Shown here: positions 52,517-61,728 of the stretch, piece by piece
Layout: the number at the start of each line of letters is the position of its first letter
Numbering within the stretch: position 1 is the first letter of the stretch
Assembly: GCA_024403355.1 (NCBI GenBank)
Contig: JAKSRW010000010.1
Span: forward strand, 1-64,000
Origin: Lachnospiraceae bacterium
GTDB lineage: Bacteria > Bacillota > Clostridia > Lachnospirales > Lachnospiraceae
Direction: 5' to 3'
DNA: 64,000 bases
Notes under the pieces: generated by a model
Databases searched by the model: none
What the model was told of the DNA's origin: nothing
The model's input: only the letters and a program-made list of their open reading frames with translations
Translations under genes and position numbers: made by a program

Positions 52517-54043
52517 ATGAGTACAGATAACGAAACAGTAACTGCACAGGACTCTGAAGAGATTCTCGAAAATGCAGCTGCCAAAGTAAATGAAGCTGCC
52601 GGAGATTTCACAGAGGCCGCAGAAACGGTCGCCGATACCGTAGAAAGCTTCAACGATGAAGCAACAGAAGCTTCCGTGGCAGCGCAGGAGACGGCAGCCA
52701 TGGCTGCAGATTCTGCTGAGGAGGTCAAGGCTTCATTTAAGAAGGAAAGCAAAGCAGGCAGAGTGATTCTCTGCATCAGTATAGCAATCGTAATACTTGC
52801 GATTGTTCTTGTAATTGCAGCACTCATTATTGCTTCTTCCATGAAGGGCAAAGGACGCGTCAGCCAGGATGCTTCTATATTCGAAGCAGTATCCACATTC
52901 TTTAGCGGCGAAGACAAATCAGCTTCCAATAATAATTCAGACAATACAGACAGTTCATCTACTGCCCAGCCTACAAAGGCAGCCGATTCATCAGCTACCG
53001 TAGACATCACAGCTACTCCCGATGATTCAACAGGCAGCACGACAGTTGAACCGATTCCCACCTTCGAGGTTACTACCAAGCTCGGACAGTATAAGGGCAT
53101 CGAAGTTGACTACATGGATACTACTGTTACAGATGCAGATGTTGAAGCCAGAATTCAGTCTGTACTTGCTTCAAAGGCAGAGCAGGTTGCTGTTACAGAC
53201 AGACCCTGTAAAGCTTCCGATACGGTAAACATTGATTATCTCGGAAAAATCGATGGCGTTGCATTTGACAGAGGTGCAGCAAACGGTGTTGACCTTCTGC
53301 TTGGTTCCGGCAATATGATACCCGGCTTTGAAGAAGGCATCATAGGACACAACGCAGGTGAAAGCTTCGTAATTGATGTTACATTCCCTGACCCCTACCA
53401 GAATAATCCCGATATGTCAGGAAAAGCTGCTACCTTTGATATTACCATCCACTCTATCACAGCAAATGTGCTTCCCGAGTTCACAGATGAATTCGTTACC
53501 GCAAATTCAGAATTTACAAACATTGCAGACTATACAGAGAACCTTAAGGCAAGTATCCAGGCCGAGAAAATTTCCGCAGCCAATGATGACGCTGATACAA
53601 ATATTCTCTTAAAGGTAATTGACAATTGCAGCTTCGAAGGTCAGATTGAAGAAGAAATCAGCTATGGTGTTGAGGCACAGCGCAGCTACTACGATAATAT
53701 GGCTTCACAGTACTACGGTGTAGACGGTGCCACACTCTTCCAGTACTTCTACGGTATTACAGCTGCACAGTATGATACTATGCTTCATGAGCAGTCAGTT
53801 TTCTCAACAAAGATTACTCATGTTCTCGAAGAAATCATCAAGGCGGAAAATATCAGCTATACAGACGATGAGTATCAGACAAAGTTCAAGGAAGTATTCT
53901 TCGATACCTACGGCTTCGAAAACGAAGAGACCGTTTACCAGAACATTTCAAAGGAAGAGGCTGAGAAGCTTGTTTCAGACCAGCTTCTCAAGGACAAGGC
54001 ACAGAAAATCATCCTTGATAATGCAATCATTAACGGCAAGTAA
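52517..54043 (+). CDS. Membrane-anchored trigger-factor-like FKBP peptidyl-prolyl isomerase
   Basis: 508 residues. Residues 1-80 are acidic and Ala/Glu-rich with no signal peptide. A transmembrane helix follows at about 82-107 (VILCISIAIVILAIVLVIAA). Next come a Ser/Thr/Asp-rich linker (about 112-180), an FKBP domain (about 210-305: DTVNIDYLGKIDGVAFDRGA, GNMIPGFEEGIIGHNAGESF) and a C-terminal region like trigger factor's (about 310-508: YTENLKASIQAEKIS). The ribosome-binding N-terminal domain of trigger factor is absent. The domain should face outside, so an extracytoplasmic foldase is likely. AAAGG lies 12 nt before the ATG. Confidence 0.88.
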   Translation: MSTDNETVTAQDSEEILENAAAKVNEAAGDFTEAAETVADTVESFNDEATEASVAAQETAAMAADSAEEVKASFKKESKAGRVILCISIAIVILAIVLVIAALIIASSMKGKGRVSQDASIFEAVSTFFSGEDKSASNNNSDNTDSSSTAQPTKAADSSATVDITATPDDSTGSTTVEPIPTFEVTTKLGQYKGIEVDYMDTTVTDADVEARIQSVLASKAEQVAVTDRPCKASDTVNIDYLGKIDGVAFDRGAANGVDLLLGSGNMIPGFEEGIIGHNAGESFVIDVTFPDPYQNNPDMSGKAATFDITIHSITANVLPEFTDEFVTANSEFTNIADYTENLKASIQAEKISAANDDADTNILLKVIDNCSFEGQIEEEISYGVEAQRSYYDNMASQYYGVDGATLFQYFYGITAAQYDTMLHEQSVFSTKITHVLEEIIKAENISYTDDEYQTKFKEVFFDTYGFENEETVYQNISKEEAEKLVSDQLLKDKAQKIILDNAIINGK

Positions 54044-54082
54044 TTTAATAAATCAGCTTAATAAACACCTCGCATAAATTAT

Positions 54083-54117
54083 AAAACCCCGGGAGCTTCG
54101 ACAACTTCCGGGGTTTT
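54083..54117 (+). terminator. Bidirectional terminator after the foldase gene
   Basis: AAAACCCCGG and CCGGGGTTTT (with GAG/CTT extension) form the stem; the T-run on the plus strand and A-run on the other allow use in both directions between the convergent foldase and 54135 genes. Confidence 0.85.
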
Positions 54118-54134
54118 GATTTTCTTATCTGTAA

Positions 54135-55451
54135 TTATTTTAAAGTAATCAGTTCAACCTTTTTGCCGGCTGTCAGTACAAATAATTCCTCACCAACAGA
54201 GCTAACATCGGCATCTGCGCTAACCTTCACTTTCTCACTTGCAGTTTTCATCTTTGCATTTACCAGATACATATATCCGTTTTTAACAACAGGAGCATAC
54301 TTTCCGTAAAAATCGGCCGCACTGTCAAAGAATCCCAGTTCTTTACCCTTTAAATCCATATATCCTTCTTTATCCGCTGCGTTCTTTACAAAATATGATT
54401 TTCCGTTTTTACATAAAGATATCTCTTTGTACTGCTTACCAACAAAGCTGTCATTCCTAATGTCCACAACTCTGACCATATATTCCTCACCCTTTGAGTA
54501 CTTTGCAACTACCTGTCCTCCGTGAATCGCAGCAGTTATACCCTCAAATGTATAGCCGTCAAAGCCTACAGCTTTTTTAACTGTATATATTTTATCATCT
54601 TCAGCAGAAAAAACCACTATCTGTTCAAGCTCATTGTTCTGATCGTATTTTTTACAATAGATGGAATTATACTGACTCGATAAACGATATTCCCAATCAG
54701 GCATTTTTTCTTCTATTACCGTAAGTCTTCCCTTGCTGTCATAACGAACAAGCTTTGTTTCCTCTTGGGCATAATCTTCATCTACGGCATAATATACATA
54801 ATCAGTGTCTCTTCCGGGGAATAACTTAACATATTTACCGGGTCTGTTATTGTAATAAAGCTCATCACCCTCAGAATCAACAATTAAAATAGCAGAGCCC
54901 GCTCCGTCTTCAGAACCTACAAGAACTCCTCCGTCTCGGAACATACCGACATATTCGAAAAAGTATGGCATGTCATTAAAAGCAGTCACAGTTTTTACTG
55001 TTTTCTTCTTACTGTTATATTTTAATGCCATACAATAGTATTTCGGAATCTCCTCCTCATAGTATCCCTCATAATCCTTGGGGTCCACAGGAACTTTTAC
55101 AAAAAATGTATTGCCTTTTGTAAGTAATTCGTCATCGTAATATGTCCATCCCTGAACATCAAGCATCCCCTTCGTATCAACCTTTGCAGCCGCTAATTTA
55201 CCGGTTTTCTTCCAGTTTTTTAATACCGAACTGTCAATGGAAAACAGTTTTGCAGGCTCTTCGCCATCAAAATCTATACGATATAAATCTTTTCCAAAAT
55301 CTTTAATGTCTGTCGCCCCTTTAAAAGCGTCTGTCAGGTTCGCAGTGATTATAGTCTTTTTCTCTGCCGCAAAGCTTTCGTTTGGCAGAATCAATAAAGT
55401 ACACAATACCATCGATAATACAAACAGGCATCTCTTTATAATAGATTTCAT
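54135..55451 (-). CDS. Secreted protein of unknown function (possible beta-propeller)
   Basis: About 438 residues. Sec signal peptide (MKSIIKRCLFVLSMVLCTLL, cleavage likely after SFA). The rest alternates short beta-strand-like motifs (YYDDELLTKGNTFFVKV, KYVKLFPGRDTDYVYYAVDE, KLVRYDSKGRLTVIEE), which suggests WD/DUF5050-like propeller blades. It has no membrane anchor or LPxTG motif. The start at 55451 follows GGAG by about 10 nt; the frame is open 12 codons further upstream into the preceding gene. It follows the 55468 gene by 16 nt and so forms an operon with it. Confidence 0.75.
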   Translation of the reverse strand: MKSIIKRCLFVLSMVLCTLLILPNESFAAEKKTIITANLTDAFKGATDIKDFGKDLYRIDFDGEEPAKLFSIDSSVLKNWKKTGKLAAAKVDTKGMLDVQGWTYYDDELLTKGNTFFVKVPVDPKDYEGYYEEEIPKYYCMALKYNSKKKTVKTVTAFNDMPYFFEYVGMFRDGGVLVGSEDGAGSAILIVDSEGDELYYNNRPGKYVKLFPGRDTDYVYYAVDEDYAQEETKLVRYDSKGRLTVIEEKMPDWEYRLSSQYNSIYCKKYDQNNELEQIVVFSAEDDKIYTVKKAVGFDGYTFEGITAAIHGGQVVAKYSKGEEYMVRVVDIRNDSFVGKQYKEISLCKNGKSYFVKNAADKEGYMDLKGKELGFFDSAADFYGKYAPVVKNGYMYLVNAKMKTASEKVKVSADADVSSVGEELFVLTAGKKVELITLK

Positions 55452-55467
55452 ATTAGTTTGTCTCCTC

Positions 55468-56529
55468 TCACATTGACTCATAGCCAAAAATTATACTGTT
55501 ATTTACCGAACAGAAGCCATCGAAATCCACCGGCGCGTATTCGCTGTCATCTCCAAAAACATTGGTATTTCTGACCGACTTGTGATTGAAGCAGTCAAAT
55601 CTGTCATCCTCCATTTCATCTCGATCAATACCGTTAAATCTGATAACATCCACAAGTTTTTCATTCTTGTAGAGCAAAATATAATTAGTAACTATTATTT
55701 TATGACCGTACGACTTGTAAATACCGGCATTATTAATCAGGCTTCCCTTAATCTTATAGGCCTGACCGTCTTCATCTGTATCTGCTGCATATACCTTCTC
55801 AATTTCATAACAGTAATTATTTTTGTCAACATCAAGCAAATCATAAAAGGCACTGTAAGAGTTATGGGTTTTGTTTTTATGGTCTGCCTTAACAAATACT
55901 GTATCAAATGTAGGCATATATCTAGAATACGAGCAGCTGTAATCATCGATTTCAAAGGACTTATCCAAATAAATATAGTGATAATCCGTCGTAGATGCCC
56001 CTATATAAAAGCTTTCAGATCTATACGAGCTTTTGCCGTTATCAAGCTTTGACTTAAGATTTATCCGAACATTTATAGGATGCTTATATTTGTTTGTAAC
56101 CTTCAATTCCACAAAATTATTATCTAATTTATTTGTTTTAATAATTATGTTTTTCTTTATAGATTTTGCATCATAAGCCATCCTAACAGTTACATTGCAG
56201 GTAAACGTAGCCTTTTTTGTTTTGGCTGTAATCTTACATTCTCCTACTGACACTGCAGTTACTCTTCCGTTTTCATCCACTGTGGCAACTTTTTTATCAC
56301 TTGTGCTGTATTTGGGTGTTGAAGAGTAATTTTTTACTTCAAGCTTTCCAAATCCGTAGTAGTATTCCGAAGGGTCTGCATATTTTCCGGGCGACTTGAT
56401 AAAAATCACCATATTCTCACGGTTAATCTGTTCCTTCTTTTCCGCAGCTTCTGCAGAAGCCGGTAACAGACAAAGCATAATTGTCGTTGCCATCAGCAAT
56501 AATCCAAAGATTTTTCTGAACGTCTTCAT
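55468..56529 (-). CDS. Secreted protein with BIG2-type Ig-like domain
   Basis: 353 residues. Sec signal peptide (MKTFRKIFGLLLMATTIMLC, cleavage likely after AEA). A bacterial Ig-like group 2 domain follows at about 65-120 (YSTSDKKVATVDENGRVTAV, SVGECKITAKTKKATFTCNV). The C-terminal half (about 125-353) is beta-rich and unrecognised. It may act at the cell surface. The ribosome binding site AGGAGG is strong. It heads a two-gene operon with another secreted protein. Confidence 0.82.
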   Translation of the reverse strand: MKTFRKIFGLLLMATTIMLCLLPASAEAAEKKEQINRENMVIFIKSPGKYADPSEYYYGFGKLEVKNYSSTPKYSTSDKKVATVDENGRVTAVSVGECKITAKTKKATFTCNVTVRMAYDAKSIKKNIIIKTNKLDNNFVELKVTNKYKHPINVRINLKSKLDNGKSSYRSESFYIGASTTDYHYIYLDKSFEIDDYSCSYSRYMPTFDTVFVKADHKNKTHNSYSAFYDLLDVDKNNYCYEIEKVYAADTDEDGQAYKIKGSLINNAGIYKSYGHKIIVTNYILLYKNEKLVDVIRFNGIDRDEMEDDRFDCFNHKSVRNTNVFGDDSEYAPVDFDGFCSVNNSIIFGYESM

Positions 56530-56718
56530 TTTAATCCTCCTTGTAATATATATTTTTTGACCTTCGGTTTTATTTTACAACAAATAGAAGCACAGAATAC
56601 TCCGCATGCAAAATTGACCCATAAATTGGCAAAATTGGGCGGCAGAAAAATAAAGCAGAAAAAAAGAAGAGGAATTGGGCGGCAAAACACCACGTAACCT
56701 CTTCATATGCAATCCTCA

Positions 56719-56748
56719 TAAAAAACCGGAGGCTTAACCGCCTCCGGT
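56719..56748 (-). terminator. Terminator after the esterase gene
   Basis: On the minus strand, ACCGGAGGCG and CCTCCGGT-type arms pair around TTAAG and run into TTTTTT (56724-56719). The remainder, 56530-56718, contains two copies of AATTGGGCGGCA on the plus strand (about 56632 and 56673) and nothing else I can name. Confidence 0.85.
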
Positions 56749-56753
56749 CCTTT

Positions 56754-58037
56754 TTATTTAAAAGTTCTGTAATTTTCAGGCCAGCTTCCCCATTTATCCG
56801 TTCCGTCAGCATTAGGATTCCCGCTCTTCATAAATGAGGCCCAGCAGTCAATCATCTCTTTTGATAAACTGTAGTCCTCATCCGTCATCGGACGCCAGCT
56901 CCTGTCAAGCGTTCCGAAGGTATACCAAAGCTCCGCTGAATGAAATGCTCCTTCACCATTTCCGGGAAGATTATGTGCAAAATAATAAAGGTACACAGGG
57001 CAGCCCTGCTTTTCCAGCTCAGTTCCGAGACGGCAGGTTCCCTCCCAGAGCTCACCGTTTGGCTCCTCTGCAGTAGATATATCCATCCACAAATCATCCT
57101 TGTTTGCGCCCATCATATAAGGCAGCTTAAGCATTTTGCCCTGTGAGATGGAGTCATCGGTAGACAAAGGCACTATATCATTGTCAATGATTGGCGCCAG
57201 AATACCTATTTCCTGCATCCTGGGAAGCCCGTCAAAGATATTATAGAGCTCCATTGCCGGAATCTTTTTCAGCTCCTGCAAGCTTTCACAGCCTGCTGCC
57301 TGCAAAAGCTGCGAATAAACCTGCTCCGCACTTTCTTTATCCAACAGCTCACCTACGCCCGAGCGGTAGCCTGCTCCGCTTTGGAAAATAGCTTTACAAA
57401 ACAGGCCCTCGCTGTAAGGACTATTAGCTAAAAATAATGCGCTCATTGCTCCCGCCGACTGGCCGAATAAGGTGATATTATCCGGATTTCCGCCGAATGA
57501 AGCAATATTTTCTTTTACCCATTTTAATGCCTGAAGCTGGTCTCTGAGACCTAGATTTGTTCTTTTCCCTTCTCCGGGTGTCGGAAGAAATCCGAAAAGA
57601 TTACATCTGTACGCGATTGTTACCAAAATTATTCCGCGCTCGGCATATACCCTTCCGTCAAATTCCATTTCCGAAGCATATCCGTTTTTAAAAGCACCGC
57701 CGTGTATCCAGACAGCTACAGGACAGTTTTTACTATCTTCTGACTTTGGTGTCCAGATATTAAGGTACAGACAATCCTCCGATGCCTGAACATTATATTC
57801 CGGATTTTGATAAAATTCCTTGCCCCAGAGCTCCAGATTGCCAAGCTCCTGCTGGATAGCCTTCTCACGGAAATGGTCCGCCGTAAGTATTCCATCATAT
57901 GCTTCGGCTTCCTGCGGAGCTTCAAAACGCAGCTCCCCGACCGGTGCCTTTGCATAGGGTATTCCAAAATATGTCAAATAGCTGTCATGGTCTACCCCTG
58001 CAATTTTACCGTATTTTGTCTCAATTATATTTTTCAT
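56754..58037 (-). CDS. Type B carboxylesterase (para-nitrobenzyl esterase family)
   Basis: About 427 residues, alpha/beta hydrolase. FGIPYAKAPVGELRF, EDCLYLNIWTP, WIHGGAFKNG (oxyanion hole), nucleophile S194 in FGQSAGAMS, and the late His region FHSAELWYTFGTLD. No signal peptide. It could remove acetyl or feruloyl groups from imported oligosaccharides; the family is broad, so this is only inference from the alpha-xylosidase gene upstream, which ends 8 nt before it. The start at 58037 has no clear ribosome binding site, so translation is probably coupled. Confidence 0.88.
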   Translation of the reverse strand: MKNIIETKYGKIAGVDHDSYLTYFGIPYAKAPVGELRFEAPQEAEAYDGILTADHFREKAIQQELGNLELWGKEFYQNPEYNVQASEDCLYLNIWTPKSEDSKNCPVAVWIHGGAFKNGYASEMEFDGRVYAERGIILVTIAYRCNLFGFLPTPGEGKRTNLGLRDQLQALKWVKENIASFGGNPDNITLFGQSAGAMSALFLANSPYSEGLFCKAIFQSGAGYRSGVGELLDKESAEQVYSQLLQAAGCESLQELKKIPAMELYNIFDGLPRMQEIGILAPIIDNDIVPLSTDDSISQGKMLKLPYMMGANKDDLWMDISTAEEPNGELWEGTCRLGTELEKQGCPVYLYYFAHNLPGNGEGAFHSAELWYTFGTLDRSWRPMTDEDYSLSKEMIDCWASFMKSGNPNADGTDKWGSWPENYRTFK

Positions 58038-58044
58038 TCTGTTA

Positions 58045-60066
58045 TTATAAGCGTATGAATACAGGCATATAGTCAATGGGTGCATCAACCGTTACCGTGC
58101 ATCCGCCCTCGAATACCGTATTATCTGATGTAAGCTGCCATTTTCCCGCAGGAAGGTAAACCTCACGTTTAAACTGGTTAAGCTTAAGAATAGGTGCTAC
58201 AAGATACTTATCGCCGAACATATACTGGTCCTGAAGCTCCCAGCAGTTTGAATCCTCAGGGAACTCATAGAACATTGCTCTGATAAGGGGCGAACCGTTT
58301 GCACTTGCCTCCTCATAAAGCTTCTTGATGTAATCATGCAGAGAAATACGGACATTGTAATATTTCTTCATGATTTCATAATTGTCCTCACCGTAGCTCC
58401 AAAGCTCATTGGGCTGACCTGTATGAAGATATCCGCCGCCCCAGTCTCTGTCATCAAGAGGCGGAATATCGTAAGGACCGCGGTCGCCGTGCATACGAAG
58501 CACTGCCGAATATACCGCAAACTGATACCATCTGATGAGAAGCTGACGGAAATCAGGGTCATTTACATCATCCGTCATGAATCCGCCGATATCGGTTGTC
58601 CACCAGGGAATACCTGCAAGTCCCATATTAAGGCCGCACTGAAGCTGGTCTGCAAAGGACTCGAAGTTACTGGGCACATCACCAGACCATACCACATTTC
58701 CGTACTTCTGAGAACCGGCCCAAGCACAGCGGAGAAGATTTACCACAGGCTTATTCTCCTTGCTCATCTCATCATAGAAGATTCTGCTGTACATCTGAGG
58801 ATACATATTGCTGATTTCAAGTGCAGGACCGTCGCAGTAACGGTAATTTTCAAAATCATACACACCGTAATCGGGCTCTGAATTATCCAGCCAGAATGCA
58901 TCGATTCCAAAGTCGTAGTAATTCTTTTTACAAACCTCCCAGACATATTTTCTGGTCTCGGGATTGAAGGGATCGATTTCGACACAGTCACCCTGATAAT
59001 CATAGGTCTGTGCTGCACCGCGCTCTGTTTTAATGAGAAGTCCCTGCTCAGTCATGGGATAGAAATTCTCACTCTTTCTGTCAACAGAGGGCCATACCGA
59101 AACGATGACCTTAATACCCATCGAATGAAGCTCGTCCACCATAGCCTTCGGATCCGGCCAATAGGTCTTATCGAATTTCCAGTCACCCTGAACTGTCCAA
59201 TGGAAGAAGTCGATGACAATCTGGTCAATTTTGATGCCCTCTTCCTTATATTTTCTGGCAATGCTGAGAACCTCCTCCTGAGTACGGTAGCGAAGCTTAC
59301 ACTGCCATAAGCCCATAAGATTCTCGGGGAACTCGCCTGCACGGCCTGTCACAGCCGTATAATTCTCCACAAGCTGCTTGGGTGCATCCGCAACTGTAAT
59401 CCAGTAGTCCATATCCTTTGTCGCACGGGCAATCCACTCTGTATAATTATTTCCGAAGGTTACACGGCCGACAGCGGGATTGTTCCACAAAAAGCCGTAA
59501 CCCATAGAAGATACCGCAAAAGGAACTGAAATCTGGGAATTTCTCTGCGCCAGCTCGAGCACACAGCCCTTAAGGTTCATATCGTTCTGCTGATACTGGC
59601 CCATACCGAAAATCTTCTCTCCGGGATTACTCTCAAACTTAACATTGAGTGTATACTCACTTCCGCCGATATTACCCTTCCATTCTCTGTTTGTAATCTT
59701 TAAACAGCGGCTCTCCTTAGAAAGTGTTCCGCCGTAAAATCTGAAATATTCACGTAAAAACTTTTCACCGTCGCGATAAAAGGTAATTACACCCGCAAAA
59801 TTCACCTCTGCACTGACACGTCCGTTTCTGATGACTGCGTATTCCTGGCCGGGATTAGAGTCCGAGCCCATCCACTTGTCATTTTTCTTAATCTCAACTA
59901 CAGGACTGCACTGTTCCTTCTCCTCCGTAAGAGCCCAGTCCTTACCCGAGAATTTACCCTGCATAGTCGCACGCACACGAAGAGAGTCCTTACCCCAGGC
60001 CTCAATTCGAACGGTTTCGCCTGCCTTTTTAAACACAAGCGCCCCATTATCATTGATAAAAATCAT
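58045..60066 (-). CDS. GH31 alpha-glycosidase, probably alpha-xylosidase
   Basis: About 673 residues with the GH31 plan: an N-terminal beta-sandwich, a TIM barrel and C-terminal beta domains. Nucleophile D394 in FWLDNSEPDYG and acid/base D463 in VWSGDVPSNFESF. PENLMGLWQCKLRYR and IDQIVIDFFHW match the alpha-xylosidase subgroup, which also commonly has WKFDKTYWPDPKAMV. No signal peptide; acts on imported xylogluco-oligosaccharides or isomaltose-type sugars. The start at 60066 has GGAGG upstream; the frame is open 23 codons further. Confidence 0.9.
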   Translation of the reverse strand: MIFINDNGALVFKKAGETVRIEAWGKDSLRVRATMQGKFSGKDWALTEEKEQCSPVVEIKKNDKWMGSDSNPGQEYAVIRNGRVSAEVNFAGVITFYRDGEKFLREYFRFYGGTLSKESRCLKITNREWKGNIGGSEYTLNVKFESNPGEKIFGMGQYQQNDMNLKGCVLELAQRNSQISVPFAVSSMGYGFLWNNPAVGRVTFGNNYTEWIARATKDMDYWITVADAPKQLVENYTAVTGRAGEFPENLMGLWQCKLRYRTQEEVLSIARKYKEEGIKIDQIVIDFFHWTVQGDWKFDKTYWPDPKAMVDELHSMGIKVIVSVWPSVDRKSENFYPMTEQGLLIKTERGAAQTYDYQGDCVEIDPFNPETRKYVWEVCKKNYYDFGIDAFWLDNSEPDYGVYDFENYRYCDGPALEISNMYPQMYSRIFYDEMSKENKPVVNLLRCAWAGSQKYGNVVWSGDVPSNFESFADQLQCGLNMGLAGIPWWTTDIGGFMTDDVNDPDFRQLLIRWYQFAVYSAVLRMHGDRGPYDIPPLDDRDWGGGYLHTGQPNELWSYGEDNYEIMKKYYNVRISLHDYIKKLYEEASANGSPLIRAMFYEFPEDSNCWELQDQYMFGDKYLVAPILKLNQFKREVYLPAGKWQLTSDNTVFEGGCTVTVDAPIDYMPVFIRL

Positions 60067-60195
60067 ACCTTCCTCCTTATTGCTGTTCTGCCGTAATCCA
60101 TTCAACGTCAGACTCCTTGCCGCATCGATTGTCATTCTTTATAGAATCGCTGCCTGCTATCCTTCTGATTTATATCTTCTTCCCTGATACGGCAG

Positions 60196-60230
60196 AAAAA
60201 TACTGCATGAAGCCATCACTCCATGCAGTA
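60196..60230 (-). terminator. Terminator after the M18 aminopeptidase gene
   Basis: On the minus strand, TACTGCATG and CATGCAGTA pair around an approximately 12-nt loop and run into TTTTT. It lies about 55 nt after the stop codon and separates the peptidase gene from the GH31-esterase pair. Confidence 0.85.
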
Positions 60231-60285
60231 ATTATAACAAAAATATTGCTTTTTGTTCAATGTATCTAATTAGCCCTTGAATGGA

Positions 60286-61698
60286 TTATATTTCCTTTAA
60301 GAAGGCCTCATAGCCCTTCTCTGTCTCATAAATATCTGCCTTGCTTGCAACCTCCCAGGGAGCATGCATATTATGAAGGGCTACACCGCTGTCGATAACC
60401 TCCATATTATACTTTGCCATGATATATGCAATGGTTCCTCCGCCGCCCTGGTCTACCTTTCCGAGCTCTGCCATCTGGTAGGATACCTCATGCTTGTCAA
60501 GCGCTGCACGAAGCTTGGCGATAAATTCAGGGTTCGCATCATTTGAACCTGACTTTCCGCGGGAGCCGGTGAACTTGCTGAAGGCCATGCCGCGTCCAAA
60601 ATATGCGCAGTTCTTTCTCTCCATTACAGAAGGGAAATTAGGGTCAAACGCCGCATTAACATCCGATGAAAGCATATGTGAATTCTGTAATGCGCGGCGC
60701 ACTGCAAGCTCGCTGTAAGCACCCATTTTATCGAGCAGCTCAGCAATAATATTTTCAAAAAACGCAGAGGTCATACCGGTGGCACCGACGCTTCCGATTT
60801 CCTCTTTATCAACAAGAATACATGCTGCTGTTCTGTCAATTGAACTGCAGTTAAAAATAGCCTTTGCAGATGTAAATGCACAGATTCTGTCATCCTGGCC
60901 ATAGCCCATAATCATACTCCTGTCAATACCGTAATCCCTTGCTCTTCCCGCAGGTACTACCTCAAGCTCAGCTGACATAAAATCAGCCTCTTCGATATCA
61001 TATTTATCGGCTATAAGCTTCATTACATTCGCTTTAACCGCATCCTTTTCCTCATCCTTCAAAGGCATGCTTCCGACAAGGACATTCAAATCCTCACCCT
61101 CTATTACCTTTGCCGCCTTCTTATCCATCTGGTCCTGTGCAAGATGAATGAGAAGGTCCGAAATTCCTACTACGGGATCCTTATCGTCCTCACCGATAAC
61201 AACCTTCACAACACTGCCGTCCTTCTTACATACCACGCCGTGAATCGCCATAGGGATTGTAACCCACTGGTACTTCTTGATTCCGCCGTAATAGTGTGTA
61301 TCAAGAAAAGCAAGCTCTGTATCCTCATAAAGAGGGTTCTGCTTAATATCAAGTCTGGGAGAATCGATATGTGCGCCGAGAATCTTCATACCCTTCTCAA
61401 GAGGCTCTGTACCTACTACAAACAGTACCACAGCCTTTCCCTTGTTTACTGCGTAAAGCTTATCTCCCGCCTTAACCTTTTTAACCTCATAAAGGTTTTT
61501 GTAGCCCTGTTTTTCCGCCATGGCTACGATTTCATCCACACATTCACGTTCTGTTTTGCAAACGGAAATGAAATCCCTGTATTCGTCACATAATGAATTT
61601 AATGCCTTCAAGTCCTTTGCCGCGTACTTGAGCCAGGCATTTTTCACCTTTTTACTATCCTTTTTTGTATCCTTCTTTACAGTTTTCTTATCTGCCAT
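60286..61698 (-). CDS. M18 family aminopeptidase
   Basis: 470 residues. Zinc aminopeptidase of the aspartyl aminopeptidase (M18) family. Metal ligands lie in ILGAHIDSPRLD (H110), GYGQDDRICAF (D269/D270), VDKEEIGSVGATG (E299/E300) and the late His in NMHAPWEVASKAD. It has a Lys-rich N-terminus, MADKKTVKKDTKKDSKKVK. Likely cytoplasmic peptide turnover. It lies 30 nt after the degenerate kinase gene. Confidence 0.92.
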   Translation of the reverse strand: MADKKTVKKDTKKDSKKVKNAWLKYAAKDLKALNSLCDEYRDFISVCKTERECVDEIVAMAEKQGYKNLYEVKKVKAGDKLYAVNKGKAVVLFVVGTEPLEKGMKILGAHIDSPRLDIKQNPLYEDTELAFLDTHYYGGIKKYQWVTIPMAIHGVVCKKDGSVVKVVIGEDDKDPVVGISDLLIHLAQDQMDKKAAKVIEGEDLNVLVGSMPLKDEEKDAVKANVMKLIADKYDIEEADFMSAELEVVPAGRARDYGIDRSMIMGYGQDDRICAFTSAKAIFNCSSIDRTAACILVDKEEIGSVGATGMTSAFFENIIAELLDKMGAYSELAVRRALQNSHMLSSDVNAAFDPNFPSVMERKNCAYFGRGMAFSKFTGSRGKSGSNDANPEFIAKLRAALDKHEVSYQMAELGKVDQGGGGTIAYIMAKYNMEVIDSGVALHNMHAPWEVASKADIYETEKGYEAFLKEI

Positions 61699-61728
61699 TT
61701 TGCTTTCCTGCCTTTCTTTTTTATCACA

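Noticed and set aside
56570-56812. 80-codon open frame on the minus strand after the esterase gene
   Set aside because: It overlaps the esterase end and reads through the terminator at 56719-56748; there is no ribosome binding site or recognisable domain.
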